Assembly: GCA_024195585.1 (NCBI GenBank)
Contig: SWBL01000177.1
Span: 1 to 64,000 of the forward strand
Source of the DNA: Aureobasidium sp. EXF-3400
Lineage: Eukaryota > Ascomycota > Dothideomycetes > Dothideales > Saccotheciaceae
Direction: 5' to 3'
Length of the DNA stretch: 64,000 bases
The notes below the pieces were generated by a model, which was not told where the DNA came from, did no database searches, and saw only the letters and a list, made by a program, of their open reading frames with translations. How positions within the stretch are numbered: the stretch's first letter is position 1; each line of letters opens with the position of its first letter. A program made the translations under genes and the position numbers. Shown piece by piece: positions 36,104-46,395 of the stretch.

Positions 36104-37726
36104 ATATAATCGGCGTACGGAGTAAAGGGATACAGGGCTCAGTAGTTTGGTGATTATGGCGTTCGGGAGTCTGGCGTTATTGTATATTTCTGTACAGTCT
36201 TTTATCTGATTTTGACATTGTACTATGTTTCATAGACGAGAATGCGAACGAATAGTCGATACGTTGATGTAGCGCAAAAACTCTCTTGACTGGTGCGGGT
36301 AATGTGGTGATGCTGAAACTGTACCGATTGTAGTCGAGGCGTGTTGAATCGTGACCGAGTGTGTTCTTTGCGCGAGCGATGGAGAAGCGAAGGCATGGTG
36401 GCCATACTGTGATATGGACGACGAGACGAAAGTGTCTTGTTGGAGGAGTTGTTGCGAGATCAGGTCAACGTATCAGGAGCATGGGAGGCGTTGCGTCGAC
36501 GAAGTCCAAGTCCAGCTCAGAGTATTTGGGAGGCGCACCAATCAATCTGACAAGTTGCTTGTTTGCAGGCTGCATTTCTTTTGATTCTGATTGAAGAACA
36601 AAGAGCAATATCCTCTCTATTTCATAGATCGTGCAAATCAAAAGACCCGTCAAGTGAAATGCGCATCTTACTGTCCTGCTGCTGCTGCTGCTGCTGCTGC
36701 TGGGTGTGCATAAAGATTTGAGCCCCTGAGGAGATTTGAACCAGGACCCTCGCTTGTTACCATACTGTAAAGAAAATCTTACGGTATAGACCCATATCAC
36801 TTGAAGCGAGAAGACACCAACACAACACAGCATTGCCATGGTGGAACTTCTTCTTTCTTGAGCAGCACGAGGACAACTCCATCGTCTTCAGCGGATCAAA
36901 AATTAACGACCTCTGATGGAGCAAAACTCATGTTGCTCCCCAAAGCAAGGCGTTGCTTTTTCCACAATCTTGTGTTTCGTAGCAATCAGAATTACGATCG
37001 TCTGTGTTCACAGACGAGAAAGCCTTGAAGCCCCTGGAATAACAAAAACATGTTTCAATGTAGCTGAGAAAGGGTGTATCCCAGGGGTCTAAGAGCTTCT
37101 TGATAGCGTGATTGATCGTCTGCAGCAAAGAGTGCATTGTCGGCACCGTGTCCAAGGTACTTTGGCTTCCCGAGTTTCGTGGGTTAGGGGAACATCGGGG
37201 GCTGCCTTGAACCTTGCTGCCGACGCCGACTCGATTCGACCAATATCAGGAGCCAGGTAGTTGGCGTTCAAGCCATCCACATGCTCTGGGAGTCATCGAC
37301 GCTCGACCTTCGCAACGCTGTCGCCTTGGAGCTCCCCATCGAGCATGTTTACTGCCGCAAACGCCCTGAACAGCACCAGCACGATGACTCGACACATCTT
37401 TATAAGAAGGCCGGTCTTGTGTGAGACTTTCTCCTGTCATCCACAACTTGGACTGAAATTTTACTGACTGCCACCAACTTTCGACGCAACTCATCGACAC
37501 CAGACACACCGAGTACGCTCTGCTGTGCCCAACCACGTCTCTGTCGCGCATCAAGTAGAATTCTTGATTCTTGAATACACTCATCGTGTGTTTAGAGCGT
37601 TTCTCATCCGACATTCAGCAATCCCATCGCGTTTCGGGTCCAGCTATCCCGATTCAGATACTCCCGTCGCAATACAGACACATCAAGGCCACTCCGAGCA
37701 AGTCCACAGTACTTTGCAAAGACACC
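36104..37726. other. Intergenic with CTG microsatellite
   Basis: About 1.6 kb without a supportable gene. It holds a CTG repeat at 36676-36702 and, just right of it, a B-box-like sequence that does not fold as a tRNA. The last 300 bp look like a leader for the gene at 37727. Confidence 0.5.
36676..36702. repeat. (CTG)9 microsatellite
   Basis: Nine perfect CTG units in noncoding sequence. Likely length-polymorphic between strains. Confidence 0.9.
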
Positions 37727-38539
37727 ATGGCTCCCTTCACCAGCATCAACACCAGAGAGGTCTCCAGAGACATCCTCGGCGCCTCAAGCAGGCCAATTTC
37801 GAATGGCGAGGCCGGCCCACGCGTGGTCAAGAACAAGGCCAAGAATCTCGCAACCCAGGGCAGTGCCCCCTGGGATGACGACCAGCGTCAGCAGCTGGTC
37901 GGCTACCATGCCCGCTTCGAGACCTGGGACCAAGTGGCCAAGATGCTGAAGCGAAGCAACCAAGCCATCAGGCTTGAGTGGAAGAAGATGAGAGACGGCA
38001 AACGTGACCAGGGGAACCAAGGTCACTGGCAGCAAAAGGTCAAGGCCTGTGAGAAAAAGCGAGGAACAAGCTTCCCTTCGAAGGGGTCGAGGGCCAGAAA
38101 CACCGCCACGACAGCTCCTACTGTTGGAAGACCAGCAAAAGACAGCTCCACGACACCCTACACAGTCACATCAACAAGCAGAATCTTTGCTGCGGAGACC
38201 AGCAGCAACGCAACATTGAGCAGAAGCCCTGGTCTCGGTGCGGACATGACTGGCATAGACCAGACCGATACCAGAGAGGATCTCCTCACCGAGACGATGA
38301 GGTACCAGAGCCTAGGATCCAAGATTAAGGGAGTGGAACCCCACGAAAGCGAAATGCTCTTCAGAGAAAAGGAGGCATGGTATACAGACGAGGATGGGCT
38401 CTTATGGTACCAGCATCCGTGGGGCTTCGAAAGAGAGTCGTCTCTCGAAGGTTGGGGAGAGTATGCCTTTGATCGCTGTGAAGGCCTTTCCAGGAGAGAG
38501 ATCGACGCAGACCTGCGTAAAATGGGGATAGGTCCGTAA
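37727..38539 (+). CDS. Hypothetical protein with a Myb/SANT-like segment and Trp-rich C-terminal region (270 aa)
   Basis: The start at 37727 has an ideal context (ACACCATGG) and the frame runs 270 codons without an intron. The frame is open upstream, but the preceding residues look like translated leader. Residues about 47-90 resemble a Myb/SANT helix-turn-helix: SAPWDDDQRQQLVGYHARFE then TWDQVAKMLKRSNQAIRLEW. This is followed by a basic, Ser/Thr-rich linker. The last 80 residues form a distinct Trp/Glu-rich block (MLFREKEAWYTDEDGLLWYQ, then HPWGFERESS and GWGEYAFDRCEGL) that may be a separate fold. I do not recognise the protein. DNA binding is an inference. It neighbours the similar-sized SANT-like gene at 35276, but the two share little sequence outside the segment type. 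Confidence 0.7.
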   Translation: MAPFTSINTREVSRDILGASSRPISNGEAGPRVVKNKAKNLATQGSAPWDDDQRQQLVGYHARFETWDQVAKMLKRSNQAIRLEWKKMRDGKRDQGNQGHWQQKVKACEKKRGTSFPSKGSRARNTATTAPTVGRPAKDSSTTPYTVTSTSRIFAAETSSNATLSRSPGLGADMTGIDQTDTREDLLTETMRYQSLGSKIKGVEPHESEMLFREKEAWYTDEDGLLWYQHPWGFERESSLEGWGEYAFDRCEGLSRREIDADLRKMGIGP

Positions 38540-38775
38540 TCAGATCGGCTCATCGACACCAACCTTGCCTATCTCCGATACAGTACTCCAAGTCCTGAGC
38601 CTCTATCTCAAGACACAAATGTATCCGGAAGTCCGTCATGGCCAGAGAGCTCTAGGCACCAGATGGTCTCTCTTTGGACAGTACGATCTGGCTTGAAACT
38701 ATTGTGTCTTGCGATGGCAACGAGTCGACCAGAGCTCAGTCGATGGAGGTCCTCTACCAGCCATATTAGAACAGT

Positions 38776-38810
38776 AAAAGAGACGCTCTTGATGCACAGT
38801 CGTCTCTTTT
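38776..38810. repeat. Perfect 10-bp inverted repeat (hairpin)
   Basis: Arms AAAAGAGACG (38776-38785) and CGTCTCTTTT (38801-38810) with a 15-nt loop. It lies about 240 bp past the stop of the 37727 gene, so it may sit in its 3' UTR or at a transcript end. Function is unknown. Confidence 0.7.
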
Positions 38811-38941
38811 GATACACCTATGCCTCACTTTGATGAAGGTCGTACTTGTGATGGCTTCTGGAAGGTGTTGTTGGTATGCCAACGAGGAGAGGGAGCCAGG
38901 AGATTCTCATATGAATATTCTCCATATCATGCTCACTGTGC

Positions 38942-39010
38942 GATGACAACTGGCAACTGTCGTCTTGACTCTGCTCCATGTGACTATACCGCTCACTGCC
39001 AGTTGTCGTC
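38942..39010. repeat. 14-bp inverted repeat (hairpin) with 41-nt loop
   Basis: Arms GATGACAACTGGCA (38942-38955) and TGCCAGTTGTCGTC (38997-39010) pair over 14 positions with one G-T wobble. It is the second strong inverted repeat within 240 bp. It could be a small-RNA precursor stem or a degenerate palindromic binding site. Confidence 0.7.
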
Positions 39011-39659
39011 TCCAATATTCCAACGCCAGCTTGCTTTTCGCTTGTTGAAGCTTGGCACCTTTATCCTCGTGTGCAGAAGTCATGAATGGGTATACAAACT
39101 ACATCTTTCAACAAGATATCTCACCAAGTGGTCAGTCTGATGTGAACGCGAAGCTTCGATGTGGGCAATGACTTCCTTTTCAGTCTTGCATGTCTTTATA
39201 TGGTATGGAGTATGATAATTCTGTTCTCTGCAGAGTCATAGCTAGATCTCTTTCGACCAGAATGCTCACTGCTGATACTCTTCCCATTTTTCATCAAGTC
39301 ATATATCATGAGGTTCAAGAGGTAATTTGAGGTATTTCTCTAGGCTGTCAATAGCACGGAAGATGCAAGAATGTGCAAATCGAAATCACAAGAGTGATCT
39401 TTCGAGAAGAGAAAGACAAGTACTGGCCAACTATTTTGGCCACACTATCATCGGCGGTCGCTTATCGTCAAACAGCCTGCCTTCCCAATCAAGCTACGTC
39501 CACTCCAGGACATGTTCTACCATCACTGAGACTCCTGCCATTTCGCATGATAGAGAGTGACATCTCTGAGCTTTCACGTGGCAAAGAACCGCCATCTGTT
39601 CTCCCTAACATTCCGACAAGATCCGATTCGAACAACCGGCAGTTCATCTCTGCAACTTC

Positions 39660-39909
39660 TTATCTCAACCACGAGATATTCCGCGGACTTAAGACAATTA
39701 TCAACGGCACATGGCAGATTCTAGATAAAGCAAGCATTCGCATGTGCTCTTCCCGTTGGCTGAATCGACAGGTTTGAGCATGCATGGCTGAGGTTTCATC
39801 TGGGGTTTTGCTTGCCCGCGGACTGATAAGGAAGACCTACCCCAAACCTGCCGTGTCTCCAACTGATAGGGCGATAATGCATGGCACTGCATATCACATC
39901 CCCAGATAG
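39660..39909. promoter_or_regulatory. Cluster of seven HGATAR (GATA-factor) sites
   Basis: Sites matching HGATAR: minus strand 39660-39665 and 39698-39703; plus strand 39723-39728, 39824-39829, 39864-39869, 39872-39877 and 39904-39909. Two of them are only 2 bp apart, the arrangement favoured by AreA/NIT2-type regulators. Chance expectation on both strands in 250 bp is under one. The cluster lies 255-505 bp before a transporter of a family often under nitrogen control. Binding is inference. Confidence 0.55.
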
Positions 39910-40082
39910 GCATGTCAAGTCAAGATATGCTTGCCCCCTTGTTCTTGGCCTGCCTTCATTGTGTCGGATGTATTGTAAGAGGCATTTCTAATGGGCGGTT
40001 GGCACGGTGGCCATATCTCTTATTGGCTTACTCGTCAGAAGAGGCGGAGTTCGTTGCGACCAAGCCGGGGTGGGTGAATTTT

Positions 40083-40092
40083 GATATATAGG
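40083..40092 (+). promoter_or_regulatory. TATA-like element before the transporter
   Basis: GATATATAGG lies about 72-81 nt before the start codon at 40164, followed by a pyrimidine-rich leader. Confidence 0.4.
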
Positions 40093-40163
40093 TAAGTAGG
40101 TACCCTGATCTTCCATCTCTTTCCTTTTACGCATCTGTTTTTTCTGCACATATTTCCGACACC

Positions 40164-41804
40164 ATGTTTGAGCCCTATGACAAAGAGAAAGCGTTACACG
40201 CTGCACCAGAAGAACTTCCAGAAGTCGAAGTCGGAGAGGTGAAAGATGTCAAAAATGCAGATGCCGCACTTGACTTTTTACGGCATGAGGGCGAGGGAGT
40301 AGAGATGACGGCGGAGGACGAGAAGAGGTTGGTGAGGAAGATTGACTGGATGATCATGCCGATAATGTGGTGTTGTTATGTTACGCAATATCTGGACAAG
40401 ACGTTGATCAACTATGCTGCTGTCATGGGCTTGTACAAAGATGCGAACATCACAAAGGCCGATTTTTCGAACTTGGTAAGTTTTGATGGTCAAGAAGTTG
40501 TTGAGTTGTACTGACTGGTATAGGCCTGGATCTTCTATGTTACCTACCTCGCTTTTGAGTTCCCTCATGGCTATGGTATGCAACGTTTCCCTACTGCCAA
40601 ATATTTGGGTGTCATGGTCTTGTGCTGGGGTACCATCGTTACTGTCACTGCGGCATGCCACTCGTATACCGGCCTTATCGTCACCAGAGTTCTGCTCGGC
40701 TGCTTCGAATCTGCAGTCGCGCCGTCGTTGATGCTCATCACAACCATGTGGTACAAGAAGAATGAACAACCTCCTCGCACGGGAATCTGGTATCTCGGCA
40801 CTGGCACCGGCACAATTATTGGCTCTCTGCTTTCCTACGCGTTCCAACATGTCCACTCTACCTCTCTCTATTCTTGGCAAATCCTTTTCCTGGTTGTTGG
40901 ACTGATCACCATCTGTATTGGTATCACGGTCGTCTTGATCTTCCCGGACAACCCGATGACATCTCGTCTTACACATCAAGAAAAGATCTGGGCTGTCGAG
41001 CGTCTGCGCGCAAACCAGACTGGTATCGAGAACAAGCACTTCAAGTCCAACCAAGTGGCAGAATGCTTCTTGGATCCACAAACCTGGTTGCTGAGTTTGA
41101 TCACCATAAGCTCTTCAGTACCCAACGGCGCAGTGTCGAGTTTCCAAGCCACGCTTATCAAAGGATTTGGCTATAACAGCAAGGAGACTGCTTTGCTTCA
41201 GATCCCTGGTGGTGCGTGTAGCGTGGTCTCCATCTTGATTGCCACGTACTTGGCCGGACGATTCGACCAAAGAGGATTGAATATAATTACACTTCTCATC
41301 CCAGGAATCCTTGGAGGCGCATTGATGGCTTTCTTGCCTGACGACAACAAAGCAGGAAAACTGATTGGCAACTATCTTACCAACTGCATTGGAGCAAGTT
41401 TGCCATTGCTGTATTCGTGGGTTGGAGCCAACTATGCAGGTCACACCAAGAAGGTACGTCTTTCCTCCCATGTGCCTTACCCACCTATTTGTTTCTCTGT
41501 ACTGACGTCTGCAATCTAGGTCACCATGAATGCTATCCTCCTCATCTCCTTCTGTCTGGGTAACATCATTGGGCCCTTGACCTTCCGCGCCGCCGACGCC
41601 CCCAACTACACCCCTGCAAAGATCACCATTATTGTGACTTGCGCTGCTGCTGTGGTGCTTACTTTGATGCTCAGATTCTACTACGTGTGGGAAAACAAGA
41701 GAAGAAACAGAATCAGTGAGCAGATGGGCCAGACACACAAAGCCGACATTGAGTTTGCAGATGTCACGGACAGGAAGAATGCCGAGTTCAGATATAGATT
41801 GTAA
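40164..41804 (+). CDS. Major facilitator transporter, anion:cation symporter (DAL5/allantoate permease type)
   Basis: Plasma-membrane symporter of the fungal ACS family, whose members import allantoate, ureidosuccinate, nicotinate, pantothenate or related organic anions. Three exons, 40164-40475, 40524-41453 and 41520-41804, give 508 aa, the usual length. Donors are GTAAGT and GTACGT. The N-terminus is acidic and hydrophilic, followed by the family start RLVRKIDWMIMPIMWCCYVTQYLDKTLINYA. Further family segments are AWIFYVTYLAFEFPHGYGMQRFP, RVLLGCFESAVAPSLMLITTMWY and FPDNPMTSRLTHQEK. About 12 hydrophobic segments can be placed, with a central loop. The C-terminus ends in a basic and polar tail. 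The family has E(Y/F)P near the second helix, here EFP. Substrate cannot be read from sequence; nitrogen-source import is suggested by the GATA sites upstream. Confidence 0.93.
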
Positions 41805-43292
41805 GAGAAAGAACGGGGCTGCCAGAGTAATAAATCGATGAGGCTTGCAAGGAGTAAAGCGCAATATTATGTATTATGATTAGAAACGAGGTCTTGAGTT
41901 CGGCGTTGTTGATGACTTGAAGTTACGGGAAGGTACATGTCTCGATTCTACAATTGCATGTTATTACGGAAAGACATATTCAACTGTTCCTGCAGGAAGG
42001 AAGCAGGTACCCATCGAAGCCACTGCCTCTAGAAGAAAACTCAGGAGTAATACATGTTGTCTTGTAGACAGCATACAACAAGTTTCTCTGGATGGAACAC
42101 AGACAAAACCACAAACCTCGTAGCTCGAATTTCTTGCACTCACAGTTCTTGTTGCAGAATGCTGTTCCCCACAAGTTCCAATAACTATCAATCTAGGGAA
42201 GAGCCTCCCAACCCACCCATCATCTTTACATCCATCTACTCGTCACCATCAAGCCTCACAGCAATGTCACACACCCACCCATTCACAGCCCCAGACTTTG
42301 CCTTTGCTTTTGCCGTTTCGGCAACAAGCTGCCGGCGTGGTAGAGAAAGATCGACGGTTAGAGCCAAAACCAAGGAATCCAAGATAGACCCGACGATCTC
42401 CAGCTGAAAAGCCTCACGCACAACAACTTGTGGCTGAAGTAAGGTTTCATGAGGCAACCTGAACAACAACAAAACCAACATCCAACAAGAGTTGCGCAAC
42501 GAACAATGACATTCTTTCGTATCTTTGCTCGTTTTGCTGACCACCATCATTTGTTTTTTGGCCTCAATCTGATCAACCCAAAGGTTTGGTGAGAAAGCTT
42601 GTCTTTTCATTCTTGAATACAAGCGAGGTGCAGTTAAGTTGTGAGAGCTGAAAATCTTGTAGCGAGCCGCTCTGGATGTATGACTCTGGTTTTAGAAAAG
42701 AAGTCGATACGGTGTTCTTCCGAGAAAACATTTAACGAGATTTGTCCGTGTCCAACTATCTAGTCACCTAATGAGCAAAAGCCATCAAATGTTTTGGGAC
42801 AGACTGTGAATCGCCACGCACATTCGTTGATAGCAAGAATTCATAGTGGATGATAGGGTAAACCAAAGTCTTGCCTTCACTCTTCCCATTAACAAGTGCG
42901 AAGAGAAGGGAAGAGCGGAGAAGTAAACAACAAGAGAAGATTACAAAAGAGAATATCGAGTGGGGGAGAAAAGCGGTACACCCATGCTGTTGTTCTGGTG
43001 AAACATTTCCAACGTCCCTCCCCTACCTCAAAGAAAATGGATGTAAGAAAAAAAAAACTCCCTGACCCCCTGATACAGCTCATTCCAGAGTGCTGAAGTA
43101 GGCCTCCCTGTTCACAGTAAAACAAACTTCCGAAATGTGACCAACCCGACCCAAAATCATGTCCGTTGTTTTCCCTAATGAGTTCCATGTCCCCGTAATT
43201 CATTCCAATTGTCGTCAAAAGCCATGCATAGTCCACCTCTTCATCTCTTTGAATCAGGAGGGTCGTTCTTCAAAGGCAGCATGCCGACATTC
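41805..43292. other. Convergent intergenic, transporter / Myb 3' flanks
   Basis: About 1.5 kb between converging genes with only short open frames, the longest 128 codons on the minus strand (42236-42622) without recognisable motifs. A nine-A run lies near 43049. No RNA gene is seen. Confidence 0.55.
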
Positions 43293-44514
43293 TCAGCTCT
43301 TGGTGCCGAAATGCTCTTTGGCATATTGCTCACAAGCCTGTAACTCTTATCGTCAGCAACGTGCCACAAGCAGACAGCATGTCGCATAGTATATAACATC
43401 AAGAGATATAGGAACAAACACAGGGAGCAGACTCACCTTAGCGGGTTTGCCGACCTTCTGTCCGATGACCTTCCACTTGCTCTGCTCGTACTCTTTGATG
43501 GCAGCGAGAAGTGCCGCGCTCTGTTATAAGTGTTAGCCAGTCAGAGATAATTATACAAGGATCAGAGAGGCGGACGAAATGGCTGACCTCATCTTCCGCG
43601 AACTCTGCGTAGTGCATGTCCTGTTTTCGAGGGAAGAGATCGTTAGCAAATATATCCATATTTCCAGGAACGGATGGTTGATGATGGAACAAAAGAAGGC
43701 GCCAAGAAGAAAACGAGGAGCTCGAGGAACATCGCATACCTTGTACCAATGCTTCTTGACACTGCCTTCAGTCCGTGTAGGGAACGTCTTGGCAATCTCG
43801 CTCCAGCTGTTACCAGCATCTCTCATCACCTTCAACCTCTGTTCTTCCGCTGGTGTCCATGGTGTGTTGGTTCGTCCTTTCTTTGGTCGCGCAGGCGGAG
43901 TGTCGTGTCGGGGGATCCCCTGGTCACCTGGGCCCGTGCCACCGGTTGATGGGCCACTCAGCACATAGTTGTTCTGGTCGCTGTTATGGCGGTCGGGGTT
44001 GCCGAAGATACCATGTTGGTCGAGACCATAGCCGCCAAGAGAAGAGCCCCCGAGAGAATGAGGATCAAGTTCACTTGCACGTCGCTTCCGTGGGTTTAGT
44101 GGTGATTGGGGAATCTGTTGAGGTTGAGGCGGTGGAGCGAGAGGTTGCTGCTGGAAGGGACTGTGTTGTTGATGATGTTGAAGGTGAGGTGGTGGATGAT
44201 AGCCAAACGGCGACGTGCTTGTCGTGTAGGGCGATGTGTGATATGGGTGTGTAGCATAAGAAGAGGGAGGTAATAGTCCGGCTGTCAGCGACAGCTGCTG
44301 TGGTGACGCCGATAGAGGTAAGCTTCCAACTTGTTGCAAGCCTCGCTTCTGTTGGTTTTGCGACAGGTTACTGTGTGATGGAAAAAAGGTATACATGTCA
44401 GTCTTGAAGGTATAGATGGTAGTATACGGCCGTACAAGCGCGACGCTACATGACGAGGTATCGAAAGCTTAAGCTTGGGGAAAGAGGGACATGTGAGTGT
44501 GGAACTTACGACAT
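43293..44514 (-). CDS. Two-repeat SANT/Myb-like protein, five exons with a 5-nt first coding exon
   Basis: Probable nuclear DNA-binding regulator of 265 aa. Minus-strand exons: 44514-44510, 44370-43740, 43620-43588, 43520-43437 and 43337-43293. The first exon contributes only ATGTC; splicing to 44370 gives MSNLSQNQQKRG. Donors are GTAAGT, GTATGC, GTCAGC and GTGAGT. The first 165 residues are Gln/Pro/Ser/His-rich with a basic cluster (NPRKRRASE). Repeat 1 at about 170-212 reads TPWTPAEEQRLKVMRDAGNS then WSEIAKTFPTRTEGSVKKHW; repeat 2 at about 213-258 is rebuilt from three small exons (LLAAIKEYEQSKWKVIGQKV, KACEQYAKEHF). If the 5-nt exon were not used, an in-frame ATG at 44396 inside intron 1 would be a fallback start, giving a slightly longer N-terminus. 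The assembled second repeat argues strongly for this model. Confidence 0.85.
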
Positions 44515-46395
44515 GTTGAACTGGTCGTGAGGGCTAGGTACAATATCCAGGTATGTACAACTGCTGGGATGGAGAGGGTGTATTTGAGTCATGAGACGTC
44601 TGTTTGCTCGCGCAAAGGAAGAGCGCTGTAAGAAAGGGAAGGGTGAAAAGAAAAGAGGGCTGGCTGCAGGCAGACAGGCCCGGACAAGGCGAGAAGATTG
44701 GATCGGTAGGGATATGCAAGCTTTTTTGCTGGCAGAGCGTGCGCGCGCGTCAAAAGTGAGATTAAGAGCCGCAAAAGGCGATAACAACAATGATAATAAT
44801 GGGCAATATAGTCGTCGTTAAAGAGTATGGGAGTGAGCAAACAGAACAGATGGGTTTAGATCAAACTTGGCGAGTTGCGAGACGACAATACTTGAGCTTG
44901 TAATGATGTATCTGTCGCGGCTTTCATGGTGCTCGAGAAAGGGAAAAGGAAAACGAAAACGGGGAAACATGAATGGTATGGTGAGCTCAGAGGGTGGGGG
45001 GGCAAGGACGGCGCCGGCAGCCGATGCACCGCCTACAGTAGCTAGCAAGGCCAGCTCGGCCGCGGGGGCGGCATGGCGCCTTTGGTCCTTTCAAAGGGAA
45101 GCAGCGTTCAGCGTGCATGCTGAGCACAGTCAGCGCCCTTCAAAACTGGCCCCAGTGTCGTATGCGGCTTGCAGGATGAGAGTCGTCGTGATCATCCTGG
45201 ATCACTTCCATGTGCGGGGGCAAGCTCGACACACCCGTTTTGCGGGGAAACCGCCCACTCCGTGCCTTGAGTGCTTGTCTGGGACCACGGTTGCTGCTCT
45301 GATTCGCTGCCGTCCACGAAGCCTTTATTTTTCTCGGCCTGGCGAAGGCAGCGTGCGCTGCATGTCACATGGAACCCGAGAGTCTCTTTGCTGCTTGCAC
45401 GCGTACGCTTGCCATTATCCGTGCAGAACACGCAGAGATCATCCTCTGCCGCACGATCGCTCCCTGCTCATGACGTCCACCCTGATTGATGAAGCTTGTG
45501 CTGCGATTGCATACGCTGCATATGCTGCATGGGCACAAGCGTCCCTTCAGAGGGCTGAAGAAGATGATGATCTTGAAGCGAGAGCGTGCGTGCTTTGAGA
45601 TGGCAGGAAACGAGTGATCGTCACGCGCCCATCGTCGACGGTCGTCAAACGTCGAGAATTGGCATCATCATCATTAACAACAAACGTCAGACGGTCTTTT
45701 TCGTTCAGGAAAAAAGTGTCTGGCATCACGATAGCTATCCTCTGAATTGCGTGCAAGAGTAACTTAGACCTACAGCGCCAAACCACAAGAGAAAGAGTCA
45801 ACACGCGCCCAATTGATTACTATTCTCTTGTAGGAGTTGCAGCTCGCGAAAATGGCCAAACGTGGCGCTTTCTGAGGGCAGCCGCAAGAGCAAACGTGCC
45901 AATTGCCAATGGGTCTAGCAGCGAATCCTTCCGCCTAAACGGGCGGCGCTCGCGGAATGGAGCTTCAAACGCACTGGATCCGATAAGGTCGGACCACAGT
46001 TTCGTTGACAAAAGAGCCGGGCTCCGCAAGGCATGATAACAGAACTCTGTCGTGTAAGTCTTCTGGTCAGAAGTAGAGACAGAGGACAGATTGGGAGATG
46101 GAAATTGCAAGAGGCTGCTTTTGGCAAAGAAGAAGACCCATGTTTCACTGATAGTACACAGGGGTGAACTGGGGTTCTCACGGGTACAAGACGCCATATC
46201 TCGCAGATGTTCAGATGTGTCTCACATGCAAGCGATGACAGCACAGTGGTTAAGGTGGTTAAGCGTGCCGCGCCGCCATCCGTCTGCATGACATGGAGAA
46301 AAAGACTCAGTTTTTGATGGCCCAAGCTTTGCACAACTTGTCAGGTAGCAGGGCGGCACACGCAGGGCTGAGAGCTGAAAGGATGAGAGTTTCTT
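44515..46395. other. Intergenic, Myb gene promoter and NDUFAF3 3' flank
   Basis: About 1.9 kb. The first part is the upstream region of the Myb gene and is unusually GC-rich around 44990-45080. A 230-codon ATG frame (44903-45598) on the plus strand is probably spurious. No RNA gene or long repeat is seen. Confidence 0.5.

Larger units (their letters stand above)
38540..40163. other. Intergenic with two hairpins and a GATA-site cluster
   Basis: About 1.6 kb without a supportable protein gene. It holds two strong inverted repeats (38776-38810 and 38942-39010), then the upstream region of the transporter gene with seven GATA-factor consensus sites and a TATA-like element. A 134-codon frame at 39373-39777 lacks an ATG at its start and any known motif. 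Confidence 0.55.

Noticed and set aside
36718..36790. tRNA-like sequence (GGTTCAAATC B-box-like motif, minus strand) next to the CTG repeat
   Set aside because: The T arm does not pair beyond two positions, no A box is found and no acceptor stem can be formed.
42236..42622. 128-codon minus-strand frame between the transporter and Myb genes
   Set aside because: No domain, no conserved-looking pattern, and it lies where two 3' UTRs converge.
44903..45598. 230-codon ATG frame upstream of the Myb gene, plus strand
   Set aside because: It lies in GC-rich promoter sequence. Composition is erratic (Cys, His and Ala runs), with no motif, no leader and no intron signals supporting it.
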